Of a stretch of 64,000 bases of DNA, positions 16,903 to 26,830 are shown piece after piece; the stretch's first letter is position 1, and every line of letters starts with the position of its first letter. The translations under genes were made by a program, and so were the position numbers. The notes below the pieces were generated by a model. It was not told the DNA's origin. It saw only the letters and a program-made list of their open reading frames with translations, and did not search any database. Source of the stretch: FEN-1297 sp963787005 (GTDB lineage Bacteria; Bacteroidota; Ignavibacteria; Ignavibacteriales; Ignavibacteriaceae); the NCBI GenBank assembly GCA_963787005.1, contig CAWBBX010000135.1, forward strand, positions 1 to 64,000, read 5' to 3'.

Positions 16903-17915
16903 GAATTTTGCAGCACCATCTCCTTCAGCGCATCAATCCACATCGGGTGATCGTTTAAGCTCTCTACCAGTTGAATCTTCTCTCCGCCATGCTCTTCGAA
17001 CAAAAGCTGATATTCATATCCTATCTCGACCGTGGTTTCCAGACAATCGGCTACGAAGGCGGGGCTGAATACAAGCAGCTTTTTTGCGCCCTCTTTGGCT
17101 TTTTCTATTATAACCTTATCGGTGAAAGGCTCAAGCCAATCCTTGTCGAGTCGGGATTGAAAACAGACGGTATATCTTTCTTTGGGAAGATTCAATTTGG
17201 ATGCGAGCTTTCTTGTAGTGGCATAGCACGCGGCTTTGTAGCAGTACTTGTTGTCATCGTTAATTTCATTTTCACAATTATGGTCGGAACACGGTTTGCC
17301 GTCGGTGTAAACTTTATCCACCTGTCTTACCGGTAGTCCGTGATAGCTGAAGAGAACATGATCATAATCATTTGGGTTATACTTATTGGCCCTTTCAATT
17401 ATGGTGTTCAGGAATCCTTCATCCTCGTAGAACTGACTTATAACTTTGATCTCGGGAATTACCCACCAGCGGCTGATTATCTTCATCGCCTTATCTACGG
17501 CAGATCCCGTACTGGCTGAGGCGTACTGCGGGAAAAGCGGAAATATAATAATCCTTTCGTATGCGGCCTTTCTGATTCTTTCCAACACATCGTCCATACT
17601 CGGGTTTTGATACCGCATAGCGAGCTCTACTGTAAAGTCACTGCCGAGTGCTTTGCCTAATTTTTCTTTAACGCTCTCGCTGTACAGTAAAAGCGGTGAT
17701 CCGTTTTCCGTCCAAAGCCTTTTATATATCTTCGCCGATTTCGGCGCGCGGAACGGTACGATTATAAAATTTACCAGCAGCTTTCTTAAAAGCCACGGTA
17801 TGTCTATAACCCGCGGATCGTTAAGAAACTCAAATAGATATTTCCGCACGTCTGACACGGACGGGCTGTCGGGCGTGCCCAGCTGAATAAGCAATACACA
17901 TGTTTTTGATTTCAT
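16899..17915 (-). CDS. hemH: Ferrochelatase
   Basis: 338 residues. It inserts Fe2+ into protoporphyrin IX (or coproporphyrin III in some lineages), the last metal step of heme synthesis. Seen: N-terminal VLLIQLGTPDSPSVSDVRKYL, catalytic H192 in FSYHGLP, and FSPAFVADCLETTVEIGYE with the conserved glutamates. Four cysteines at 209, 214, 225 and 230 sit in an insertion; in some bacterial ferrochelatases cysteines here bind an iron-sulfur cluster (inference). Heme is needed by the octaheme cytochrome at 38740. Its stop codon is provided by the RAYT palindrome. Confidence 0.95.
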   Translation of the reverse strand: MKSKTCVLLIQLGTPDSPSVSDVRKYLFEFLNDPRVIDIPWLLRKLLVNFIIVPFRAPKSAKIYKRLWTENGSPLLLYSESVKEKLGKALGSDFTVELAMRYQNPSMDDVLERIRKAAYERIIIFPLFPQYASASTGSAVDKAMKIISRWWVIPEIKVISQFYEDEGFLNTIIERANKYNPNDYDHVLFSYHGLPVRQVDKVYTDGKPCSDHNCENEINDDNKYCYKAACYATTRKLASKLNLPKERYTVCFQSRLDKDWLEPFTDKVIIEKAKEGAKKLLVFSPAFVADCLETTVEIGYEYQLLFEEHGGEKIQLVESLNDHPMWIDALKEMVLQNS

Positions 17916-18064
17916 TGTTATTTAGAATTTAGAAGATAGGAGTTAGAAGCTAGAACGTAAAATCCCACGCTCCACATCATACTTAATTTTTCTTGTTATT
18001 AATTATTTATATAAAAATAAGGTTTCAGTATCATTTAACAAAGCATAGATGCTGTCTAATGCGC

Positions 18065-18117
18065 AGGCTTGCCTACCATGGTTACCCTGCCTACCGGCAG
18101 GCAGGCGGCAGGCAGGT
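18065..18117. repeat. CTGCCTGCC/GGCAGGCAGG palindrome cluster downstream of corA
   Basis: CCTGCC (18086-18091) pairs with GGCAGG (18096-18101), with further GGCAGGCAGG repeats to 18115 and an AGGCTTGCCT palindrome at 18065-18074. It abuts the corA stop codon at 18118. The same GC-rich motif is nested in other palindromes at 26851 and, in related form, at 38642. Confidence 0.7.
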
Positions 18118-19194
18118 TCAAAACCACTTCTTTCTTTTGAAATAATATACCATAAAACCGCCGATTAGCAGAATCATGGCCCAGAACCCGTCCGGATATA
18201 TCCAGTTCCATTTGAGCTCGGGCATATGTTCGAAGTTCATACCGTAAACGCCTGCGATAAATGTTAACGGTATAAAGATGGTCGCAATAATAGTAAGGAC
18301 CTTCATCACTTCGTTCATCCTGTTGCTCAGGCTTGAAAGATATGTGTCCAGCATGCCGCTTACCATATCACGAAAGGATTCGATGGTGTCGATTACCTGG
18401 ATCGTATGATCGTACACATCTCTAAGAAAAATGCCCGTCTCTTGCTGTATAAATTCCGAATCGCCCCTCAAAAGACCGTTGATCACCTCCCTGAGCGGCC
18501 ATACGGATTTACGCAGCAGTATCATTTCCCTGCGGAGCTTATGAATCGCGTGAAGATTTTCCGGCTGAGGATCGGAGATAAGCTCGTCCTCAAGTTCTTC
18601 TATAACTTCGCCTATTTTTTCCAGAGTAACGAAATAACTGTCGACCACGGCATCTACAAGAGCGTACGCGAGGTAATCGGGTCCTCCTCTTCTTATTCTT
18701 CCCTTACCGTTCCTCAGTCTTTCCCTTACCGCGTCGAATACATCGCCTTCTTTTTCCTGTAAAGAGATGATATAATTTCTCCCGAGGATAAGGCTTACCT
18801 GTTCGTTCCCTATCTCTTTCTTCTCTTCGTTATAACGGACCATGTTGAATACTATATAGGTATATGTTTCGTAAACGTCCATCTTCGGCCGCTGGCCGGT
18901 ATTAAGCACGTCTTCCAGAACAAGCGGGTGTATACCGAAAACAGCGCCGATGCTTTCGATTATATTTACGTCGTGCAGACCGTTAATGTTTATCCAAGTT
19001 GTCGATGGGGTATCTTTATATTTCAAGCACTGCTTGATTTCCGAAATGTCTTTTTCATCTATCTGCGCTTCGTCGTAATCTATTAACTTAATATTGACTT
19101 TTTCGGTCCGTTTTTCTCCCACGTATATAAGCGATCCGGGCGCCTGTCCTATCCGCTTTGCGGTTCTCTTTGTAAGGCGGGACATATATTTCAT
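18118..19194 (-). CDS. corA: CorA-family Mg2+/Co2+ channel
   Basis: 358 residues. A large N-terminal cytoplasmic funnel domain (1-290) is followed by two C-terminal helices; the first ends in the hallmark Y-G-M-N filter motif (VYGMNFEHMPEL) and the second ends FKRKKWF. The WININGLHDVNIIESIGAVFGIHPLVLEDVLNTGQRPK segment is typical of the CorA N-domain. Homopentameric inner-membrane channel for Mg2+, sometimes Co2+ or Ni2+. Gap to the subtilase downstream of its start is occupied by a palindrome. Confidence 0.95.
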   Translation of the reverse strand: MKYMSRLTKRTAKRIGQAPGSLIYVGEKRTEKVNIKLIDYDEAQIDEKDISEIKQCLKYKDTPSTTWININGLHDVNIIESIGAVFGIHPLVLEDVLNTGQRPKMDVYETYTYIVFNMVRYNEEKKEIGNEQVSLILGRNYIISLQEKEGDVFDAVRERLRNGKGRIRRGGPDYLAYALVDAVVDSYFVTLEKIGEVIEELEDELISDPQPENLHAIHKLRREMILLRKSVWPLREVINGLLRGDSEFIQQETGIFLRDVYDHTIQVIDTIESFRDMVSGMLDTYLSSLSNRMNEVMKVLTIIATIFIPLTFIAGVYGMNFEHMPELKWNWIYPDGFWAMILLIGGFMVYYFKRKKWF

Positions 19195-19279
19195 CTCCTC
19201 AATTTTAAATACAAGTTCATAAGGTTCGGTCGGCCGGTATAAAGAATAGCTTTATTTTTTATCAGATTCAAGAAGACGT

Positions 19280-19312
19280 AAACCTCCGAGGTTTTAAAAA
19301 CCTCGGAGGTTT
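19280..19312. repeat. AACCTCC-family palindrome
   Basis: AAACCTCCGAGGTTTT (19280-19295), one A, then its reverse complement to 19312. It sits between the subtilase stop and the corA start and could act as a terminator for the subtilase gene (minus strand). Relatives at 26831 and 35024. Confidence 0.8.
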
Positions 19313-19328
19313 GTTACTACAAACATTA

Positions 19329-22166
19329 TTATTTCAAAAGAAGAAGCTTTTTTGTCGCGGTAAAATCGCCGGCAGTAATCCTGTAAAAATATACGCCGCT
19401 CGCCATCTTTGCGCCGGAAGCAGAAAATGTAACCGTGTAACGTCCCGCTGATTTATTTTCATCTACAAGAGTTGATATTTCATTTCCCAGTATATCATAT
19501 ACTTTTATTACGACATGTTCCGCTTTAGGGATCGTATATTTTATTGTGGTAGAAGGATTAAATGGATTGGGATAATTCTGGCCCAACTCAAAACTCAGCG
19601 GTGTACTCCCGTTTTCACTTTGCACATCCGTAACAAGTCGGTTGTATTGAAATCTTGCTGTTGCGATAGTATTTCTTAAGTCCTGAAGATTTGCGCCTGC
19701 GGCGACAGCGAACGCCACGTCAAGCGTATCTCCCGGCTGAATTGTATACGGTCCGCCCGAAGTAACCTCAGAGATATCACCGGGACCGGCCTTCGCTTTC
19801 CCGATACCGTTGGAAAGAGCTTCCCATTTTTCCGTATCGGAAAAACCGTCGTATATCTGGAAGCCGCCGTCCGATCCGTCGTTCGTTATTCCCCAGTAAC
19901 CATAATTTGCATCCGAAATTAATGCGGTTGCTACCCACGTATTCGGATTACCTCCGATGTGATATACATAAGCTAAGTTGCCGTTATTGTCGTAAGCGGT
20001 CGTGTCGTTGTCGCCCGAGCTTTCAACCATATCCCAGTCAAAGAAAAGTCCGGCATAAAAACCGGAGATAGCTTTGGCGGAGTTGTTGGCGAATCGGTAT
20101 TTCAGGACAATAAAATTTTTATAAGGATCGCCCGACCACGAATAGGAAATTTGCTTCGTCGTTATCCCCAGTTTATTTGCGCCTGCCCCGTCGTCGCTGA
20201 AAATGGAAGTGCCCTGCTGGTCGGCGTTGGCGCCGGGTATGGCAATCCTTAAATTCTGAACAGGAACAAAAGACGTATCCTGGCCCGAGGTTGTACCGGC
20301 ACCTCTTGCAACATCCTCTATCGTGCTTACGGACGTCCCGAACATCAGCGCGCCTTCAAATAAAAGATTGTCCCCGCCAAGGTAGCGGAATCCGCTGCCG
20401 TCAAGATTATTGGGAAAATCGTTGAACCCGAGCGCACCCTTGCTGGTAAGCGTGAGAGTAATATTGTTGCCGGATTGTGTTGCATAAGACTGATTACCGA
20501 TAGTGTTTATTAGCTGAAAATCAGAGTAAGTGCCGTCATTGTATTTTAAGATGAAATCGAGTTCCGCATTCGGGGGCATTGTCTTGGATAACGTGAATGT
20601 GAATTTCGAAGAATAATTGTCCGTCGAATCCAATGTCGCCAAATTTGATATCCGGAATGTTCCGTTATCAACAGTTGAGTACGGATTGTTGTTGACAAGC
20701 GTTGCCGTTAAACTGCTAAGCGGATTTAAGTAATTCATAAATTTAACTCCCACACTGATCGTCTCTCCCGGCTGAAACGCGCCGTCGCCGTTGTCTCCGG
20801 GCTGATCATCGGAAAACACCACGCTTGTAGCCCTTACCGATTCGGAGTTTGCCTCCGTTACCGCTTTATACGCGTTTATTCTTCCGCCGCCGAGCTGGTA
20901 TTGCAGGGTATCGTTCTGCGCATCTATGTTGTCACAATTAACTCTTATCTGTTCTTCAATCTGCATAGGGTTGTAATCCGGAAATTTGGAAATTACCAAA
21001 GCGGCGAGACCCGCGACCAGCGGTGATGCGAACGAGGTACCGGCGCCGCCGAAGTAATAATGGGGCGCAGGCTGCCATGTCGAGACAAGATTTTGTCCGG
21101 GAGCGGTAACATCTATCGTCGGACCGTAATTTGAGAAGTTAGATCTTACATCATTCCGATCTGTTGCCGCTACAGAAAGAACGCCTTTATAAGCCGCGGG
21201 ATAAAGCGGGTCGGAAGAATCGTCGTTACCGGCAGCCGCCACAACAACAGCACCGTTATTAACTGCATAATTAATTACGTCCTGTTCCAGCTGGGAAAAG
21301 CCGTATCCTCCCCAGCTGCAGTTAATAACTTTTGCGCCGTGATCAACTGCGTATTTAATTCCCTCGAAGCCGTAATAAATATAAGGAGTACCACTGTTAT
21401 CCCTCATGTCGCTGCGGGATGCTTTAACAGCCATGATCCTGCAGTTGTACGCCATACCGGCTACGCCGGTTACATTATTAGTTACGGCATCGGCAACTCC
21501 GGCAACGAAGGTACCGTGGTAGCCGCCCCCGGTATCCTCAATCGGATTATTATCGGGTGTGCCGTTTAAGCCTCCCAGATCATATCCTATCTTGTACCAC
21601 ATGTTGGCGCGCAGATCGGGGTGTAACCAGTCCACGCCCGTATCCACGATACCGATAATAATATTCGTGTCCCCCTTGGTAATGTCCCATGCCTCCGGAG
21701 CTTTAACAAGCGGAAGATTATACTGCTTGCTGTATAGGGTATCGTTTGGCTCAAAGAGTGCCTGCCTTACGTACCTGGGTTCGGCCCACTCAACCCCGTT
21801 TAGCTTCCCGATCTTTGAGGCCGCGATAAAAGGATCTTCAGAAGAATTGTATTCAACGGTCATAATACCGTTCAGGCTTCCTGCCGGCGACTGCGACTGC
21901 GGACTGAATGTAGAGTTAACCGAAACAACACTTAATGCAGGCAGCATATTCTGAATCTCCGCTGAAAGCGTCGCGGTTTTACGCAAGACTCCTCCGGTCT
22001 CAGTTTTGTATTTTACTATTACCGTGTTGGCGACGTATAGTATTTTTCCCTTCTTCAGAATTTTGGGGACCGATGTGTTAGACGAGTTGATAAAACCCGG
22101 CCCGAAGATTATCGAGGCCGAAAGTATAATGGTTAGCAGAAAAATTTTTTTGCTGAATATTTTCAT
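19329..22166 (-). CDS. T9SS-exported subtilisin-like (S8) serine protease
   Basis: The frame opens at 22226, but the ATG at 22166 gives a proper signal peptide (MKIFSKKIFLLTIILSASII) and is preferred, leaving 945 residues. A propeptide (inhibitor I9-like) precedes the catalytic domain, whose triad is D175 (GIVDTGVDW), H217 (GYHGTFVAGV) and S378 (GTSFASPLVAG). Beta-sandwich domains follow, then a T9SS sorting domain with NYPNPFNPSTT ending TKKLLLLK. Extracellular protein breakdown is the likely role; released peptides could be taken up by the POT transporters (inference). Confidence 0.92.
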   Translation of the reverse strand: MKIFSKKIFLLTIILSASIIFGPGFINSSNTSVPKILKKGKILYVANTVIVKYKTETGGVLRKTATLSAEIQNMLPALSVVSVNSTFSPQSQSPAGSLNGIMTVEYNSSEDPFIAASKIGKLNGVEWAEPRYVRQALFEPNDTLYSKQYNLPLVKAPEAWDITKGDTNIIIGIVDTGVDWLHPDLRANMWYKIGYDLGGLNGTPDNNPIEDTGGGYHGTFVAGVADAVTNNVTGVAGMAYNCRIMAVKASRSDMRDNSGTPYIYYGFEGIKYAVDHGAKVINCSWGGYGFSQLEQDVINYAVNNGAVVVAAAGNDDSSDPLYPAAYKGVLSVAATDRNDVRSNFSNYGPTIDVTAPGQNLVSTWQPAPHYYFGGAGTSFASPLVAGLAALVISKFPDYNPMQIEEQIRVNCDNIDAQNDTLQYQLGGGRINAYKAVTEANSESVRATSVVFSDDQPGDNGDGAFQPGETISVGVKFMNYLNPLSSLTATLVNNNPYSTVDNGTFRISNLATLDSTDNYSSKFTFTLSKTMPPNAELDFILKYNDGTYSDFQLINTIGNQSYATQSGNNITLTLTSKGALGFNDFPNNLDGSGFRYLGGDNLLFEGALMFGTSVSTIEDVARGAGTTSGQDTSFVPVQNLRIAIPGANADQQGTSIFSDDGAGANKLGITTKQISYSWSGDPYKNFIVLKYRFANNSAKAISGFYAGLFFDWDMVESSGDNDTTAYDNNGNLAYVYHIGGNPNTWVATALISDANYGYWGITNDGSDGGFQIYDGFSDTEKWEALSNGIGKAKAGPGDISEVTSGGPYTIQPGDTLDVAFAVAAGANLQDLRNTIATARFQYNRLVTDVQSENGSTPLSFELGQNYPNPFNPSTTIKYTIPKAEHVVIKVYDILGNEISTLVDENKSAGRYTVTFSASGAKMASGVYFYRITAGDFTATKKLLLLK

Positions 22167-22318
22167 GCGTTTTTCTAGAAACGTTAATGGATAATTAGAA
22201 ATATTGATATTTACTTTTTCAATCACAAGCCGGAAAGGGCATACGGGTAACGAATGGCACAGCAGCCCTTTTAGGCCTAAGTGTTCCGCCCTCGCAAAAA
22301 GTACCGATATAAAACAAT

Positions 22319-22337
22319 CCCCGCGTTATTCGCGGGG
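22319..22337 (-). terminator. Hairpin terminator after hemL
   Basis: CCCCGCG (22319-22325) pairs with CGCGGGG (22331-22337) around TTATT. On the minus strand it is followed by ATTGTTTTAT, consistent with termination of hemL. Confidence 0.75.
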
Positions 22338-22392
22338 AGAATTATTTTTGTAATAGAGAACATAATGTTCTGTCTCACATTACTTTACACGA

Positions 22393-23694
22393 TTAATGTG
22401 TTAATAATTTCAACGCTTCGTAATTAGCCTTAATTGTCTTATCCAGATCTTCGTTTGTATGCGCGGTTGAAATAAACGCCGCCTCGAACTGCGCTGGCGC
22501 GAGATAAATTCCGCGGTTCAGCATTTCGGAGAAATATCTGCCGTACATCGCCGTATCGGAAGTAACGGCAGAAGCAAAGTTATTAACCTCTTTTTCCGTG
22601 AAGAAGAGCGTGTGCATAGAACCTACCCTGTTCAAAGCAAATTTTTTATTGACGGATTTCAGGTTCTCCTTAATTCCGTTCTCAAGATAAACGGCTTTTT
22701 CCTCAAGCTGATCGTAAATTTCAGGATGATCTTTAATATGACTCAGCGCCGCATATCCCGCCGCCATAGCAAGGGGGTTGCCGCTTAGAGTGCCGGCCTG
22801 ATATACCGGTCCGCTCGGGGCTATCTGCTCCATTATCTCTTTCTTGCCGCCGAAAGCGCCCACCGGGAGTCCGCCGCCGATGATCTTGCCGAAGGTCGTA
22901 AGATCGGGTTTAATTCCGAACAGTTCCTGGGCACAGCCCTTCGCAACGCGAAACCCTGTCATCACTTCATCGAAAATTAGGACGATCTTTTCCTCATCGC
23001 ATAATTCTCTCAGCCCTTTCATGAAATTATCATCGGCTTTTACTACACCCATGTTTCCGGCTATCGGCTCTATTATTACTGCCGCAATCTGTCCTTTGTT
23101 TTCTTTAATCAGATTTTTTACTGAATCGATGCTGTTATAATCTCCCAATAGTGTGTCGGCGGCATTACCTTTTGTAACGCCCGGACTCGTAGGAACTCCC
23201 AGCGTCAGTGCTCCCGATCCCGCCTTGATAAGAAAATAATCGGCATGACCGTGATAGCATCCCTCGAACTTTATAAACTTCTCCCTGCCTGTGTAACCGC
23301 GCGCCGCGCGTACAGCGCTCATCGTCGCCTCGGTACCGCTGTTTACCATCCTCACCTGTTCAACCGACGGAACAAGTTCTCCTATAAGTTTAGCCATTTT
23401 TACTTCCAGCTCGGTAGGCGCACCGAAGCTTGTTCCGTTTTCGACGGCTTTAAGAAGTGCGTCTTTAATAAACGGCGGATTGTGCCCGAACAGATGCGGT
23501 CCCCAGCTGCCGATGTATTCAACGTACTCGTTACCGTCAACGTCGTATATCTTTGAGCCGGCGCCTTTTTCTATAAAAAGCGGAGTCCCGCCTACCGATT
23601 TAAAAGCCCTTACCGGTGAGTTTACTCCGCCCGGAATATATTTTTGCGCTTCCTCAAATAATTTTTTACTTTTTCCAATATTCATAACACTCAC
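22393..23694 (-). CDS. hemL: Glutamate-1-semialdehyde 2,1-aminomutase
   Basis: 433 residues, a class III PLP aminotransferase fold. PLP lysine is K270 in TFGKIIGGGLPVGAFGG; the N-terminal PGGVNSPVRAF and VNSGTEATMSAVRAARG are diagnostic for HemL. It converts glutamate-1-semialdehyde to 5-aminolevulinate in the C5 heme pathway, upstream of the ferrochelatase also encoded here. It is divergent from alkB, with 164 bases between the starts. Confidence 0.96.
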   Translation of the reverse strand: MSVMNIGKSKKLFEEAQKYIPGGVNSPVRAFKSVGGTPLFIEKGAGSKIYDVDGNEYVEYIGSWGPHLFGHNPPFIKDALLKAVENGTSFGAPTELEVKMAKLIGELVPSVEQVRMVNSGTEATMSAVRAARGYTGREKFIKFEGCYHGHADYFLIKAGSGALTLGVPTSPGVTKGNAADTLLGDYNSIDSVKNLIKENKGQIAAVIIEPIAGNMGVVKADDNFMKGLRELCDEEKIVLIFDEVMTGFRVAKGCAQELFGIKPDLTTFGKIIGGGLPVGAFGGKKEIMEQIAPSGPVYQAGTLSGNPLAMAAGYAALSHIKDHPEIYDQLEEKAVYLENGIKENLKSVNKKFALNRVGSMHTLFFTEKEVNNFASAVTSDTAMYGRYFSEMLNRGIYLAPAQFEAAFISTAHTNEDLDKTIKANYEALKLLTH

Positions 23695-23858
23695 CCTATT
23701 TTCGGATTTATAAACAATAACTCTTCAAAATTGAACTACTAATTTAATAATAATCGAAGCGTTTTGTAAGCGTCCGTCGACTTCTTCCCTTAAAAACGAA
23801 GTCCCTCTATATTGACTTCTGTTTTTCGTAAACTTATTTTACAAAAAATAAAACCGAT

Positions 23859-24920
23859 ATGAACTTACACAAAAGACTCCTCCCGTATTTGCTTTCATTT
23901 ATAATTCCCGCTGCCGCGGTGTTCGGAATTTACGGCGGCGGTATATGGACATACTCCGCGTTCATCATAGCCTTTATTGTTATTCCGGCGGCCGAACTGT
24001 TTACCGGAACCGATGAAAGCGGCGTTCCGCCTGAAGATGAAGAGCGATTTAAGAATAACCCTTTGTTCTCGGCTTTGCTGTGGGGGCATGCGCTTTTACA
24101 ATATGCGGTTCTTATTGTTTTTTTGATGAAGGCCGGTTCCGTCAATTTAAACGCTTTTGAAATTATCGGCTGTGTACTCTCTGCCGGGGTTTCTTTCGGT
24201 GGACTCGGTATCACCGTCGCTCACGAGCTGATTCACAGGAAAAGCGCCTTCGAAAGGTTTCTCGGTAAGGCGATACTGCTGAGCACCCTCTATATACACT
24301 TTTATATAGAACATATAAGGGGTCACCACAAGAATGTAGGAACGGAAGATGATCCCGCCAGCGCTGCGAAGGGGCAGTCTTTTTATTCATTCTGGATCCA
24401 AACGGTCTTCGGATCATATTTAAACGCGTGGAAATTAGAGAGGGAAAGACTTCAAAAGCTCGGCGCAAAGGTTTTTTCATTCAATAACCAGATGGTTCGA
24501 TTTGCAATTTATACCGTTCTATTTATTGCGGTTACCGGGCTTATTTTCGGCGCGGACACACTGCCGTTTTATTTTGCCGCTTCGATAATAGGGTTCTCCC
24601 TGCTTGAACTCGTAAATTATGTAGAGCATTACGGCTTGAGCAGGGGAAAAAAAGATGACGGAAGAACCGAAAAGGTCGCGGCGTATCATTCGTGGAACTC
24701 AAATAATGTTTTAAGCAGATGGTTTTTGTTCGAACTAACGCGGCATTCGGATCATCATCTGTACGCTTCCAAAAAATATCAGCTTTTGGAAAGCGTTGAA
24801 GGCGGACCGGTCCTGCCTACGGGCTATCCGGGCATGATAATACTTGCGCTTATCCCGCCGCTGTGGAAAAAAGTAATGGACCCGAGAACGGAATCGGTCT
24901 ATATGAAAATATCCGCCTGA
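23859..24920 (+). CDS. alkB: Alkane 1-monooxygenase (AlkB-type membrane di-iron hydroxylase)
   Basis: 353 residues with about six membrane helices and all AlkB histidine boxes: HELIH (122-126), EHIRGHH (151-157), the AlkB-specific NYVEHYGL (253-260) and RHSDHH (295-300). The NYxEHYG motif separates true alkane hydroxylases from other fatty-acid desaturase-fold enzymes. It would hydroxylate n-alkanes terminally using O2 and reduced rubredoxin; no rubredoxin or reductase gene is next to it. Its presence implies oxygen exposure. A hairpin terminator overlaps the stop codon. Confidence 0.93.
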   Translation: MNLHKRLLPYLLSFIIPAAAVFGIYGGGIWTYSAFIIAFIVIPAAELFTGTDESGVPPEDEERFKNNPLFSALLWGHALLQYAVLIVFLMKAGSVNLNAFEIIGCVLSAGVSFGGLGITVAHELIHRKSAFERFLGKAILLSTLYIHFYIEHIRGHHKNVGTEDDPASAAKGQSFYSFWIQTVFGSYLNAWKLERERLQKLGAKVFSFNNQMVRFAIYTVLFIAVTGLIFGADTLPFYFAASIIGFSLLELVNYVEHYGLSRGKKDDGRTEKVAAYHSWNSNNVLSRWFLFELTRHSDHHLYASKKYQLLESVEGGPVLPTGYPGMIILALIPPLWKKVMDPRTESVYMKISA

Positions 24921-24938
24921 ATATGACAGGCGGATATT
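24908..24938 (+). terminator. Terminator overlapping the alkB stop
   Basis: Twelve-base perfect arms AATATCCGCCTG (24908-24919) and CAGGCGGATATT (24927-24938), followed by ATTATTTATAAT. Confidence 0.75.
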
Positions 24939-24964
24939 ATTATTTATAATCTATTTAAAAGTTT

Positions 24965-26728
24965 TCACCGGCCGAAAAGCATGTTATAATCTTTTTCCTT
25001 CCCCTTTTCCCACCAATCGGCGGGAATTACTTTCCAGTTGTTCAGTGCCTCCGGAGTAACGGTTTTCTTCTCTTCGATCCATTTCATCAAATAATAACGC
25101 AGGTCCTTCTGTGTTGATCTTATCACCCTCGAGGCAAGCTGATCGTGAGGTATGCCGGCGCCCTTCGTTAAATGTCCCCCGCCGCCGTTGCCTCTGTAAG
25201 AATTAACCGCGACCTTATATTTCTTATTCATGTCGAAGGGCTTGCCGTCAGCCATGGAAATTATATTTATTCTTTCGCCTGCGGGTTTAGAAACATCAAC
25301 GGTATATTTTATTCCGGCCGCCGAAGAGAAATTATAGAACGGAGCGGCGGTTCTCGGTCTGCCGTGGTTAAGCACTAGATTTCCGTCGGCGTCTTTTTCA
25401 AAATTTAAGAGATTATCATCGGCGTTTTTCATCTGATTGAACCAGCTGCCGTACGAGTACTCCAAATAATTTTTTATTTCCTTGCCGCTCAGTTCCATTG
25501 TGTACAAAAGATTTTCGTATTTGTAAAGATTGAACATATCGCGCACGTAAACCGTGCCCTCTTTTATCTGCGAGCTGAAAGAAAGCGGGGCGGCAAACGA
25601 AACATCGGCGCCGGTAATTTTTAGCTGTATCGAATTAATTAAATCGACAAATGGTGAATCGCCGAAAAGAGATTCTCTTGTCGAGATCGTTTTCGTAAAC
25701 GTTCCGATCGGTTTTGATACGTACCGCTTAACTTCTTCAACAGCCGGTTCAAATTTCTTCATATAATCGGCGTCTGGTTTGTAATCCCGGCTGTCGATTA
25801 TTTCTCCGCTTATTTTCTTATTCCATGATTTTGTGTTTTTATCGTATTCCATTTTAACGGTCGCAACTGCAGCATGTACCGCAGCGTTTGCGGGATCGAG
25901 TATCGCCACCTCTTTTCCTTCGCCATTCTTCACCGTGGTATTCCATACTTTATGATCGTGTCCGGCAAAGACGACATCAAATCCCGGGACCTTTTCCGCA
26001 ACCAGAGCCGACGCATTTTCTATGTTCCGGGTTCCGTCGGAGTAAAGATTGCGCTCTTCTTCCGGACCCGAATGGAACAGGCCGATCAAAAGATCAGGTT
26101 TTTCCTTCTCCTTAATTATCTTCACCCACTTTGCCGCGGTCTCAACCATATCATCGAATCTTATTCCCTTCCAGATATCCTTCGGCAGCCAGTTCGGGAT
26201 GGCGGGTGTAACCATGCCGAGAATCGCGATTTTAATTCCGTCTTTTTTAATTACCGTATACGGCTTGAAATAAGGTTTTCCCGTTTTCACGTCAACGGCG
26301 TTTGCGGCGAGCCACGGAAAATCGAACTCTTTATCGATCTTATCGTAAACCGGGTGTCCCGGTTCAATATCATGATTGCCCACCGTGCCGGCGTCGTACT
26401 TCATATAGTTCATAACCTGCGCGCAGATGTGCGGTACGTCCGTTTTCTCGAAGTTATAATAATAGACGACCGGCTGTCCCTGCAGAATATCGCCGTCATC
26501 CAAAAGCACCACCGACTGATTTTTGTCCCCTCTCTGCTCTTTCACATACCTATATATCTGGGCAAGAGAGGTGTGTATATCTTTGTCGTTTTTAAAATCA
26601 TAGGGGAAGAGAGAGCCGTGCACGTCGCTAGTCTCTATAAATTTTAAATTAACCGTCTGGCCAAATGCGGTGTTTAAAAGAAGTAACACTGCTAGAAGAA
26701 AAAATGCCGGTGTGTAAAATCTATTCAT
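24965..26728 (-). CDS. 2',3'-cyclic-nucleotide phosphodiesterase / 5'-nucleotidase (CpdB/UshA family)
   Basis: 587 residues with a signal peptide (1-23). The N-terminal metallophosphatase carries the metal motifs SDVHG, LDDGDILQGQP, TVGNHDIE and FAGHDHK; the C-terminal 5'-nucleotidase domain has VNSYRGNGGGGHLTKGAGI, the loop typical of CpdB. A periplasmic enzyme releasing nucleosides and phosphate from nucleotides. It lies convergent to alkB with 44 bases between the two stops. The choice between CpdB and plain 5'-nucleotidase rests on the GGGGHL loop. Confidence 0.88.
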   Translation of the reverse strand: MNRFYTPAFFLLAVLLLLNTAFGQTVNLKFIETSDVHGSLFPYDFKNDKDIHTSLAQIYRYVKEQRGDKNQSVVLLDDGDILQGQPVVYYYNFEKTDVPHICAQVMNYMKYDAGTVGNHDIEPGHPVYDKIDKEFDFPWLAANAVDVKTGKPYFKPYTVIKKDGIKIAILGMVTPAIPNWLPKDIWKGIRFDDMVETAAKWVKIIKEKEKPDLLIGLFHSGPEEERNLYSDGTRNIENASALVAEKVPGFDVVFAGHDHKVWNTTVKNGEGKEVAILDPANAAVHAAVATVKMEYDKNTKSWNKKISGEIIDSRDYKPDADYMKKFEPAVEEVKRYVSKPIGTFTKTISTRESLFGDSPFVDLINSIQLKITGADVSFAAPLSFSSQIKEGTVYVRDMFNLYKYENLLYTMELSGKEIKNYLEYSYGSWFNQMKNADDNLLNFEKDADGNLVLNHGRPRTAAPFYNFSSAAGIKYTVDVSKPAGERINIISMADGKPFDMNKKYKVAVNSYRGNGGGGHLTKGAGIPHDQLASRVIRSTQKDLRYYLMKWIEEKKTVTPEALNNWKVIPADWWEKGKEKDYNMLFGR

Positions 26729-26830
26729 GGCTTTTCCGTGTAATAAAGTGATGATAATCGGACTCGCCGGTTAGCGGTTTTTTTAACGACTGAAATTTAA
26801 GAATATTTGGAGTAATATGGCGGCGGGAAT

